This document shows, piece by piece, positions 1 to 8,973 of a DNA stretch of 8,973 bases. Each line of letters opens with the position of its first letter. Positions within the stretch are counted from its first letter, which is position 1. Source of the stretch: JBEKZQ01 sp049509675. Its GTDB lineage: Bacteria; Planctomycetota; Planctomycetia; Pirellulales; Thermoguttaceae. The position numbers and the translations under genes were made by a program. The stretch spans positions 1 to 8,973 of the forward strand of contig JBEKZQ010000261.1 in assembly GCA_049509675.1 (NCBI GenBank), written 5' to 3'. The notes under the pieces were generated by a model, which made no database searches, was not told the origin of the DNA, and saw only the letters and a list, made by a program, of their open reading frames with translations.

Positions 1-1
1 C

Positions 2-724
2 GGCTTCGGCTCGCTGGCCCATGAGGTACTGGGCCTGTTCGGCCGCGACCCCGTCGCCGGCTCGGCCGACGCCGACGAGATCGCCGGGTGTCTGGCCGCG
101 CTGTTGGACCGCGTGGTGATCGAGAAATTCGGCAAGACGCCGTTGTCGGCGATCCTGGTGCAAGTGGAACAGCTTCGCCTCCGCCTGCGGGCCCTGTCCG
201 CCTGGCAGGCCCAATGGCGTGCCCAGGGATGGCGCATCGAACATGCCGAAGTCAGTGTGAGCGGCGAGCAGGCCGCGCTGGTGGTCGACGGAAAGCCGAT
301 GTTCCTGCGCGGCCGCATCGATCGCATCGACATTCACGAAGAAACGCTCCAGCGGATCATCTTCGATTACAAGACCTCCGACCGTGCGCGAACGCCCGGG
401 CAAACACATCGCAAGGGCGAGGCCTGGATCGACCTGCAATTGCCGTTGTATCGGCACCTGGCGCCGGCCCTGGGCATTGCCGGCGACGTGGGCCTGGCCT
501 ACATCGCCTTGCCCAAGGACTTGGCCAAGGTCGGACCTCTGCCGGCCCCCTGGACCGCGGAAGAACTGGTCGATGCCGATCGGACGGCCGAGGAGGTGAT
601 TCGCAAGGTGCGGACGGAAAAATTCTGGCCGCCGGTCTCACCGCCGCCGGCCTTCAGCGAGCAGTTCGCCGCCATTTGTGAGGATGATCGCTTCGGGGCC
701 GTTCTGCTTCCAGACGAGAATTAG
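2..724 (+). CDS. addB: PD-(D/E)XK nuclease subunit, AddB-like (3' part only)
   Basis: The reading frame is open from the window edge (frame beginning at base 2) to the TAG at 722-724, giving the last 240 residues; the real start lies upstream. All elements of a RecB-family PD-(D/E)XK nuclease are readable in order: F-G-S-L-A-H-E with the motif histidine at 20-22, L-R-G-R-I-D-R-I-D with the first catalytic Asp at 320-322, F-D-Y-K-T-S with Asp at 365-367 and Lys at 371-373, and Q-L-P-L-Y with Gln at 437-439 and Tyr at 449-451. The site therefore looks active. The next gene is an AddA-like helicase-nuclease on the same strand, so I infer the AddB partner of a break-processing complex. The C-terminus has a single cysteine after the nuclease motifs, unlike classical AddB with its iron-sulfur cluster. 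Without the N-terminal part, a stand-alone Cas4-like or generic nuclease cannot be excluded, but context favours AddB. Confidence 0.75.
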   Translation, partial: GFGSLAHEVLGLFGRDPVAGSADADEIAGCLAALLDRVVIEKFGKTPLSAILVQVEQLRLRLRALSAWQAQWRAQGWRIEHAEVSVSGEQAALVVDGKPMFLRGRIDRIDIHEETLQRIIFDYKTSDRARTPGQTHRKGEAWIDLQLPLYRHLAPALGIAGDVGLAYIALPKDLAKVGPLPAPWTAEELVDADRTAEEVIRKVRTEKFWPPVSPPPAFSEQFAAICEDDRFGAVLLPDEN

Positions 725-728
725 AGTC

Positions 729-843
729 CCCCTCTCCCTCCGGGAGAGGGCCGGGGTGAGGGCATGGGGAAAATCGCAGGAGCAAGATAAGGCGTTTCTG
801 GGCCAACAACCCTCACCCTAACCCTCTCCCGGAGGGAGAGGGG
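729..843. repeat. Long imperfect inverted repeat between the two nuclease genes
   Basis: Arm 729-762 and arm 810-843 are reverse complements over 34 positions with three mismatches, separated by 47 bases. Each arm also contains its own short hairpin (CTCTCCC, three bases, GGGAGAG). The pair fills most of the spacer between the addB-like stop and the addA-like start. From memory, closely similar C/T-rich units ending in GGGTGAGGG are scattered between genes in many bacterial genomes, so I read this as a dispersed REP-like palindromic unit rather than a gene-specific control site. In RNA it could fold into a very stable stem. There is no T-tract after either arm, so it is not a canonical terminator. 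Confidence 0.8.
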
Positions 844-875
844 ACGTTGAATCCGCAGTTTGGAAAAGTCCAGCC

Positions 876-4061
<3,186 letters not shown>

Positions 4062-4062
4062 C

Positions 4063-5715
4063 CTACCGCTGCATGGCTTTCAGGGCTTCGCCGGCCATGT
4101 CGCGCACCAGGTCGTTGGGGTCCTCCTGCGCCACTTTCAACAGCGTGCCCGTGGCGGGCGCAGCTTGAGGACCCAGGCAGCGCAGCGACATGGCGGCCTC
4201 CAGGCGCACGATCGGCTCGGGATCGGCAAGGGCCTTGATCAGCAGCGGCACGGTTTTCGGCCCGGTCTGTGTACAGTCGGGATCGATGCGGGCCAGGGCC
4301 CAGGCACCGACCAACGTCAAGAGCGGATCTTCGCTTTCCATTTGACGCAGCAGGGCCGGCTTGCCGCTCAGGGCCGCGGGGCCAATCCTTCCCAGGGCAT
4401 AACAAGCGTTGTAGCGGATGTTCAGGTCGGCGTCGCGGGTGGCCTCGATGGCGGCCGGCACCGCGGCGGCCGCGTCGGGCCCGATCGCCCCCAGCGCCAG
4501 CAGGGCCTCGCGGCGGGCGGCCGTATCGTCGCCGCGCACCAGGTCGATCAACGCCGGCACGGCCGCCCGGGCCTGCGGACCCAGCCGGCCCAGCAGCAGG
4601 GCCACGCGGGCCCGCGCCTCCGGGTAACGCAGCGTGGCAATCAGCGCGGGCACGGCCGGCTGGCCCAGCCCGGCCATGACGTTCAGCACGTCGGGGAGCA
4701 CGTCGGCGCCGCCCCGGTCAACGACGCGCGTCAGTGCGGGCAGGACCGTCTCGGCCGACGGGTGCAAGTCGACCAACGCCCGGGAGGCCACCGCCCGAAC
4801 CCGCGCCTCCTTGCCGCCCAAAGAGTCCAACAACAGCGGCACCGCCCGCTGCGACCACTGCTTGTTGTTCGGATCGATGCGGGCCATGGCCCAGATGGTC
4901 AGAGTGCGGAGCAGGGGCGAGGGATGGTTGACGAGTTTCCGCAAGGCCGGCTTGGCTGCGGCGGCCTCCGGTCCGATGCGACCCAAGGCGAAGACGGCGC
5001 CCAGGCGGACCGCCGGATCGGCATGATTCAGGGCGGAGATCAACTTTGGCGCGGCGGGGGCCGCGGCCGCGCCGATGGAGCCCAATGTCAGCACGACCTC
5101 GCGCTGGACTTGCGCGCGAGGATCGCGTTGCAGCAATTCCATCAGGGCCGGCACGGCCGGAGCGGCGGCGGCGCCGATCTCGCCGAGTACCAGGCACGCC
5201 CCGCCGGCCGTCTTCTCGTGGTCCAAGGCGGCGCACAGGGCGGGCACGGCCGCCTTTCCCGCTTCCGCCAGGGAACTTATGGCGGTCATGCTGACCGAGG
5301 CGTCCGGATCGTCGACCATTTTCACGAACAAGGGGATTGAGACGTCCGGCGGCGCGTGGAGGTCGTGCAGAGCCTGGACCGCCGCGCGGCGGACGTGGAC
5401 ATTCGTTTCCGCCAGCAACGGTTCCAAGGCCGGCGCGGCATCGCGGGCTGCGCTGCCCATTTGGCCCAAGGCGGCCGCCGCATGTACGCGAATGCGCGAG
5501 GAATCGTTCTTGAGCTGTGTACACAGCGCGGGACCGGCCTCGGGGTTTTTCGCACCCCGGCTTCCCAAGGTGTCGATGGCCCGCAGGCGGACCGCTTCGT
5601 CCTGGGAGGCCAATCCGGCCGGAAGTTCAGCCGGCGGCGGTGCGGCGTAAACCGCCACGCAAGCGCCCGCCGCCCCAAGACTAGTCAGGAAGAAACCTAT
5701 CAGAAAACGTCGCAT
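4063..5715 (-). CDS. Exported HEAT-repeat protein
   Basis: This 550-residue protein is almost entirely alpha-helical HEAT (PBS-lyase-like) repeats of about 31-35 residues. I count about 16 between residue 39 and the C-terminus, with the recurrent pattern V-R-x-x-A-x-x-A-L-G-x-I-G followed by A-V-P-A-L. The N-terminus M-R-R-F-L-I-G-F-F-L is a signal peptide; V-Y-A before A-P-P (residues 22-24) is a good signal peptidase I site, although C19 after A-G-A could be a weak lipobox. The ATG at 5715 is preceded by a strong GGGAGG ribosome site (5722-5727), which fixes the start. No catalytic motif and no CxxCH haem site is visible, so the inferred role is a protein-binding scaffold in the periplasm or cell surface. 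Units 3-8 and 9-14 are copies of one another. The gene converges on the AddA-like gene with one base between the stops. Confidence 0.9.
   Translation of the reverse strand: MRRFLIGFFLTSLGAAGACVAVYAAPPPAELPAGLASQDEAVRLRAIDTLGSRGAKNPEAGPALCTQLKNDSSRIRVHAAAALGQMGSAARDAAPALEPLLAETNVHVRRAAVQALHDLHAPPDVSIPLFVKMVDDPDASVSMTAISSLAEAGKAAVPALCAALDHEKTAGGACLVLGEIGAAAAPAVPALMELLQRDPRAQVQREVVLTLGSIGAAAAPAAPKLISALNHADPAVRLGAVFALGRIGPEAAAAKPALRKLVNHPSPLLRTLTIWAMARIDPNNKQWSQRAVPLLLDSLGGKEARVRAVASRALVDLHPSAETVLPALTRVVDRGGADVLPDVLNVMAGLGQPAVPALIATLRYPEARARVALLLGRLGPQARAAVPALIDLVRGDDTAARREALLALGAIGPDAAAAVPAAIEATRDADLNIRYNACYALGRIGPAALSGKPALLRQMESEDPLLTLVGAWALARIDPDCTQTGPKTVPLLIKALADPEPIVRLEAAMSLRCLGPQAAPATGTLLKVAQEDPNDLVRDMAGEALKAMQR
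4225..5409 (-). repeat. Duplicated six-HEAT supermodule in the HEAT protein
   Basis: Residues 103-300 (5409 to 4816) and 301-497 (4815 to 4225) align end to end. The offset is 198 residues through the first four HEAT units and 197 through the last two. Matching landmarks are D-L-H at 118-120 and 316-318, A-V-P-A-L at 156-160 and 354-358, A-V-P-A-L at 187-191 and 385-389, L-G-R-I-G at 244-248 and 441-445, K-P-A-L at 255-258 and 452-455, and A-R-I-D-P at 278-282 and 475-479. Residues from 498 on resemble the start of a third copy. Confidence 0.8.
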
Positions 5716-5767
5716 GAACAGCCTCCCGCTGCGAATTGCCCCTTGGCCCGCGAAGTCTCACCTGAAT

Positions 5768-5773
5768 ATTATA
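5768..5773 (-). promoter_or_regulatory. Candidate -10 box for the HEAT-repeat gene
   Basis: Read on the minus strand, this is a perfect TATAAT in a short AT-rich island (5764-5778) within an otherwise GC-rich spacer. It lies 52 bases upstream of the HEAT-gene ATG, so the leader would be roughly 45 nucleotides. No convincing -35 hexamer is present 16-18 bases further upstream. On the plus strand the same island offers only weak matches for the divergent gene at 5871 (TATATT at 5770-5775). Confidence 0.5.
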
Positions 5774-5870
5774 TTGTTGGGCAAAAGAGGGAAGGACGGC
5801 CGGCTCCGAAACGGCAAGCGCATCTGGGCGCTGCCGCAGGGAACCGGCCAGAGAATGAAAGGAAAAGCCA

Positions 5871-6623
5871 ATGAGAAGGACAGCGTTTCTTGCGGCAGCG
5901 GCGATAGCGCTAGGATCTTTGCTTGCGCACGCCGCCCCGCCGACCACGACCAACGTGAACATCATGCGTACGGTGCCAAACCTGACACCGCAACAGCAAT
6001 TATTCTCGCTGTCGCGGGCCGCACTGCTGGGCGGGGCCGGCAACGACTACGGCTACGGCAGCGACTACGGCGCAGATCGCGCCACGACGCCCATCCAAGG
6101 CATCGACTACGGCATCGCCCATATTATCCGCGCCGAAGGCGAGTGGAATCTGAATACCTCGCAGGCGGATCTGAATTGGGCCGAAGTGCAGCGGCGGGAA
6201 ATGGAGAACTCGCTGCAGTTCGTGCAGACCTACTTCGACCTGCGGCGGTTGAATCGCGAGTTGCGGGCTGCCGAGCGGGGACGCCCGCTCACCGCCGAGC
6301 AACTGATCCGCTACGGACAAATGGGCAGACCGCGGCGGCTGGGACCCAGCGAACTCGATCCTATCACCGGCCAGTTGAACTGGCCGATGCTCTTGCAGGC
6401 ATCGGATTTCGTCCCCTACCGCGCCGAGTTGGACCATGTCTTTGCGGAGCGGGCCTCCAACGGAATCCTGGCGGTCGACCAGTTCCTGAAGGCCAACCGC
6501 GTGACGGTAGCCATGCTCGATACGCTGAAAACCCGCATCTACGAAGTGCCCACTCCCGAATACATCATGGCCCGACACTTCCTGGAAAGCCTGGCTTACG
6601 AAGTCCGCATGCCGGCAACGTAA
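5871..6623 (+). CDS. Secreted planctomycete-type protein of unknown function
   Basis: This 250-residue protein starts with a signal peptide (M-R-R-T-A-F-L followed by an alanine-rich hydrophobic stretch) and a likely A-H-A cleavage site at residues 19-21. A short Tyr/Gly cluster (N-D-Y-G-Y-G-S-D-Y-G, 58-67) follows, then a charged helical region with E-W-N-L-N-T-S (91-97) and T-Y-F-D-L-R-R-L-N-R-E (120-130), then L-D-P-I-T-G-Q-L-N-W-P (162-172). I recall the N-L-N-T...Y-F-x-x-R-R-x-N-R and L-D-P-x-T-G-x-x-W-P arrangement from small exported hypotheticals of Pirellulales; no function is known to me and no catalytic motif is visible. The ATG at 5871 is supported by AAAGGA at 5858-5863. The gene diverges from the HEAT-repeat gene across a 155-bp spacer. 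After the stop there are 48 bases before the promoter of the ThuA gene, without a clear terminator. Confidence 0.85.
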   Translation: MRRTAFLAAAAIALGSLLAHAAPPTTTNVNIMRTVPNLTPQQQLFSLSRAALLGGAGNDYGYGSDYGADRATTPIQGIDYGIAHIIRAEGEWNLNTSQADLNWAEVQRREMENSLQFVQTYFDLRRLNRELRAAERGRPLTAEQLIRYGQMGRPRRLGPSELDPITGQLNWPMLLQASDFVPYRAELDHVFAERASNGILAVDQFLKANRVTVAMLDTLKTRIYEVPTPEYIMARHFLESLAYEVRMPAT

Positions 6624-6671
6624 GCATTGTAACTGCTCGTCAAGATTCTCCTGACCCGATCTCCGTGGTTC

Positions 6672-6700
6672 TTGACAACCCCGAGGTTCTGGCCTACAGT
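6672..6700 (+). promoter_or_regulatory. Sigma-70-like promoter of the ThuA-like gene
   Basis: A consensus TTGACA (6672-6677) is followed after exactly 17 bases by TACAGT (6695-6700), four of six matches to TATAAT. Transcription would start near 6707, giving a leader of about 53 nucleotides before the ATG at 6760. The position inside the 136-bp gap after the preceding stop suggests the gene is transcribed on its own. Confidence 0.6.
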
Positions 6701-6759
6701 CACCTGCGATGGGGCCTCCCATCGGCAAACGTCCCCCTTTCGCACAGGAGAATTGATCG

Positions 6760-7509
6760 ATGCGCCGTCTCTCCGCTTTATTTGCCGTCGTCCTGGTTTT
6801 CGGGGCGGTCCGCGCCGCCCGGGCCGAAAAGCCGGTTTCCCCGGACAAGATCCGCGTTGTACTGACGTACGGCGGACATGACTTTGCCGAGAAGCCGTTC
6901 TTTGCCATGTTCGATCGCCTGGCGGAGGTGCGCTACAAGAAGGCGCCTCTGCCCGAGTCGGCCGCACTGCTGCAGCCGGATCTCCGCAAGACCTGCGACG
7001 TGTTGGTCATGTACGACATGATCGGGCGGATCACGCCGCAACAGCAGCGTGATTTCATCGCCCTGCTGGAGCGCGGCATCGGCGTCGTTTCGCTGCACCA
7101 CAACCTGGGCGCCCATAGCGGTTGGGATGAGTTCGCTAAGATCATCGGCGGCCGGTATCTCCGCCAGAGCAAAACGGTTCAGGGCAAGACGTATGGCCCT
7201 TCCGCCTACGAACACGACCAGACGATCCACGTGACCGTCGCCGATCGCCAGCACCCGATTACACGTGGTCTGGGGGATTTTACCATCCACGACGAGACCT
7301 ATTGTCACTACTTCGTCGATCCCGGGGTACACGTGCTGCTATGCACCAATCATCCCAAGAACGATGCGAACATCTCTTGGGTCAAGGAGTATGGCGCCAG
7401 CCGCGTCTTCTATCTCATGCTGGGGCACGACGATCAGGCCTGGAGTCACCCGGCTTATCCGCAACTACTCGACCGCGCCATTCATTGGGCGGCGGGCCGC
7501 TTGCGGTAA
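6760..7509 (+). CDS. Secreted ThuA-domain protein
   Basis: This 249-residue protein has a signal peptide ending at A-R-A (residues 20-22) and then one ThuA domain, a class I glutamine-amidotransferase-like fold. Family landmarks are Y-G-G-H-D (37-41), S-L-H-H-N-L-G-A-H (111-119), I-I-G-G-R-Y, H-D-Q-T-I-H-V starting at H152, H-P-I-T-R-G-L from H165, D-E-T-Y (178-181), W-V-K-E-Y-G, and R-V-F-Y-L-M-L-G-H-D ending at D224. ThuA was named for trehalose utilization in rhizobia, and exported ThuA proteins are abundant in planctomycetes, where they are linked to carbohydrate breakdown by context; the reaction is not established. It is a single-domain protein of normal length without a cytochrome, sugar-binding or dehydrogenase fusion. 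The start is fixed by AGGAG at 6746-6750 and by the signal peptide. The neighbours suggest no specific substrate. Confidence 0.93.
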   Translation: MRRLSALFAVVLVFGAVRAARAEKPVSPDKIRVVLTYGGHDFAEKPFFAMFDRLAEVRYKKAPLPESAALLQPDLRKTCDVLVMYDMIGRITPQQQRDFIALLERGIGVVSLHHNLGAHSGWDEFAKIIGGRYLRQSKTVQGKTYGPSAYEHDQTIHVTVADRQHPITRGLGDFTIHDETYCHYFVDPGVHVLLCTNHPKNDANISWVKEYGASRVFYLMLGHDDQAWSHPAYPQLLDRAIHWAAGRLR

Positions 7510-7549
7510 CCGTTCCCCGGCCGCCCGGAAGGGAGAAGAGGGGGAACGG
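7510..7549 (+). terminator. Hairpin directly after the ThuA stop, possible terminator
   Basis: Bases 7510-7518 (CCGTTCCCC) and 7541-7549 (GGGGAACGG) form a perfect 9-bp stem with a 22-base loop, beginning at the first base after the TAA. No T-run follows, so it is not a textbook intrinsic terminator. It may stabilise the 3' end or belong to a repeat; bases 7533-7550 can alternatively pair with 7595-7613. Confidence 0.4.
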
Positions 7550-7669
7550 GAACAGGCGTGGGTATTGGGCCGGGTGCGTACGCCAGAAAGCGCGCCGGTC
7601 CCCCGGTCTTCTCTTTCTCTTGCCCCTTTGTTTGTCCGTGAAGGCTCGCTGTGCCCCCGGGCGTGGTAG

Positions 7670-7696
7670 TTGACAGACGAAATCGAATATGATAAG
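7670..7696 (+). promoter_or_regulatory. Candidate promoter of the leucine-rich-repeat gene
   Basis: A consensus TTGACA lies at 7670-7675. The downstream region is AT-rich and offers GATAAG (7691-7696, spacing 15, four of six matches) or TATGAT (7688-7693, spacing only 12) as -10. Neither spacing is ideal, so the -10 assignment is uncertain. The leader would be about 60 nucleotides. The rest of the 7510-7763 spacer holds only the inverted repeats described separately; I see no gene in it. Confidence 0.4.
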
Positions 7697-7763
7697 ACAA
7701 GACGCGCTCCACGAGAGGGGGGAATATTTCCCCACGACAAAATTCCGCAACGCGAGGAATGCA

Positions 7764-8973
7764 ATGTCGAGCGAGGGGACCAAGAGCGGAGCGAAACCAC
7801 GGCGGCGATGGTTCCAGTACAGCCTCCGCTCGCTGATGGTGTTCGTGACGGTGACGTGCATCGCACTAGGCTGGTTCACGGCGCGAATGCGCCGCGCGCG
7901 AACGCAAAGGGAGGCGGTCGCCACGATTGAGGCCGAAGGAGGTCGCGTCCTGTACGAGTACGATTACCGTGTGCATGAAAAGAACGCGGGCAGGACGTGG
8001 TCGGAGTACAGCGCCGAGCTCGGACACCCACCGACGCCGAAATGGCTGCGCGATCTCCTGGGGGATGATTTCTTCGCGACGGTCGCATCGGTACGCGATC
8101 TGAGGGCCGACGACGCGCGCCTCGAGGAACTGGCACGCTGCTTTCCCGATCTCGAACGTCTCTTCGTCTCGCTCGCTCCAGGTCCCTGTACGCCGCTCTC
8201 CGCAGGGTCAGGAACGCCGCCAGGGCGAGAGACGCAAATCGCGCCGAAGGGGCGGATCTCCGGTGCCGGCCTCAGGCATCTATGGGGCCTTCCCGGCCTC
8301 AAGACCTTTGGCATACAGCCGGACGAGGCCGAGGTTGGGATTGAGGATCAAGCCTTAAGGAACATCGAAGGTCTCACGCACCTGGAGAGCTTTTTCTTTT
8401 TCGGACCCGTGGCGGACCCCGAACTGGAACACGTCAGCAAGCTGCGAAACCTGCGGGTCCTACAGATCGCGTGGGTCGAGGCGCCTTTCAGCCTCGCGCA
8501 CCTGCCGGACCTAACGGATTTGAGGGAGCTATACCTTGAAAATGTGCGTTTGACGGACGCGGCATTCGGGAAAATCGCGCAGTTGCCGCGGCTGCGGACG
8601 TTGGCGCTTACGAATACGCCGATGAACGACGCGCGGATCGAGCATTTGACGGCGCTGCGCGAACTTCGTCAGTTGAGCCTCTCGGGGTACGGCCGCGTCA
8701 CGCGCGCGGGGCTTGAGCGCCTTTGCGCGCTGGCCGGGCTCCAGGAGCTGGACCTCTATGGAACGAGTGTCCGAGAGTTCCAAGACGACGACGTGATGTG
8801 TCTGGGGAACTTGAGGGAACTGCGAGTTCTGGTCCTTCCGGACTCTGTGACCGCGGCGGGGATCGCCGCGCTTCGGCGGGCGTTACCAAATTGCCACATA
8901 ACGAACGCCCCGCGATGTGACGACGAAGTTCCCTCCGACTGCAGGAGGGTTTTCTATTTTTGGGGTGTGTATT
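7764..8973 (+). CDS. Membrane-anchored leucine-rich-repeat protein (3' end missing)
   Basis: The frame is open from the ATG at 7764 to the window edge without a stop, 403 residues so far. After a basic start (K-P-R-R-R), W16-F-Q-Y-S-L-R-S-L leads into a transmembrane helix at about 24-38. This is the hallmark N-terminus of a large planctomycete family. A charged helix follows, then G-G-R-V-L-Y-E-Y-D near 59-67 and W94-L-R-D-L-L-G-D-D-F-F, both typical of that family. From about residue 110 come irregular leucine-rich repeats, for example L-R-E-L-Y-L-E-N-V-R-L-T-D and L-Q-E-L-D-L-Y-G-T-S-V. They end with L-R-R-A-L-P-N-C-H-I, usually the last unit, so little should be missing. The repeats would face the periplasm and probably bind protein. 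Start support: GAGGA at 7754-7758. A Pro/Gly-rich insert (about 139-165) interrupts the repeats. Arginine codon AGG is frequent (9 of 42), unlike the helicase gene. Confidence 0.88.
   Translation, partial: MSSEGTKSGAKPRRRWFQYSLRSLMVFVTVTCIALGWFTARMRRARTQREAVATIEAEGGRVLYEYDYRVHEKNAGRTWSEYSAELGHPPTPKWLRDLLGDDFFATVASVRDLRADDARLEELARCFPDLERLFVSLAPGPCTPLSAGSGTPPGRETQIAPKGRISGAGLRHLWGLPGLKTFGIQPDEAEVGIEDQALRNIEGLTHLESFFFFGPVADPELEHVSKLRNLRVLQIAWVEAPFSLAHLPDLTDLRELYLENVRLTDAAFGKIAQLPRLRTLALTNTPMNDARIEHLTALRELRQLSLSGYGRVTRAGLERLCALAGLQELDLYGTSVREFQDDDVMCLGNLRELRVLVLPDSVTAAGIAALRRALPNCHITNAPRCDDEVPSDCRRVFYFWGVY

Noticed and set aside
5714..6865. A 383-codon plus-strand frame over the divergent spacer and the small secreted gene
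   Set aside because: It covers the promoter region and the 5871 gene in another frame; only the 5871 frame has a signal peptide and a proper ribosome site.
7759..7766. Upstream ATG at 7759 as the start of the leucine-rich-repeat protein
   Set aside because: It is in another frame and does not lead into the transmembrane motif; the ATG at 7764 does.
7670..7930. Short open frame spanning the start of the leucine-rich-repeat gene
   Set aside because: It covers the promoter and N-terminus of the 7764 gene in a different frame and has no ribosome site or domain.

Overview
The window looks like a piece of a GC-rich planctomycete chromosome, probably of the Pirellulales type. The case rests on family-level cues: a membrane-anchored leucine-rich-repeat protein whose N-terminus carries the W-F-Q-Y-S-L-R-S-L motif before a single transmembrane helix, a small secreted protein of a type I know only from planctomycetes, a secreted HEAT-repeat protein and a secreted ThuA-like protein. 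No rRNA, tRNA, CRISPR array, transposase or phage gene is visible.

Layout. Positions 2-724 (+) hold the 3' end of a PD-(D/E)XK nuclease subunit resembling AddB. A 150-bp gap (725-875) carries a long imperfect inverted repeat. Positions 876-4061 (+) encode a complete AddA-like UvrD/Rep helicase with a C-terminal PD-(D/E)XK nuclease. The two proteins would form a two-nuclease, AddAB-type helicase-nuclease that processes double-strand breaks for recombination. One base after the helicase stop, a convergent gene (4063-5715, -) encodes an exported protein of about 16 HEAT repeats. It starts divergently from a small secreted planctomycete-type protein (5871-6623, +); the 155-bp spacer between them contains a TATAAT box for the HEAT gene. 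Next come a ThuA-domain secreted protein (6760-7509, +) behind a good TTGACA-type promoter, a 254-bp spacer with inverted repeats and a second TTGACA box, and a membrane-anchored leucine-rich-repeat protein (7764 onward, +) that runs off the window still open.

Functionally, the left half is a DNA-repair pair and the right half is four separately transcribed envelope or secreted proteins with no evident shared pathway. I see no defence island or clearly new multi-gene system. The most unusual signals are a palindromic repeat carried in frame inside the interdomain linker of the helicase, a duplicated six-HEAT supermodule with a constant 197-198-residue offset, and an AddB-like C-terminus without the cysteines of the usual iron-sulfur staple.
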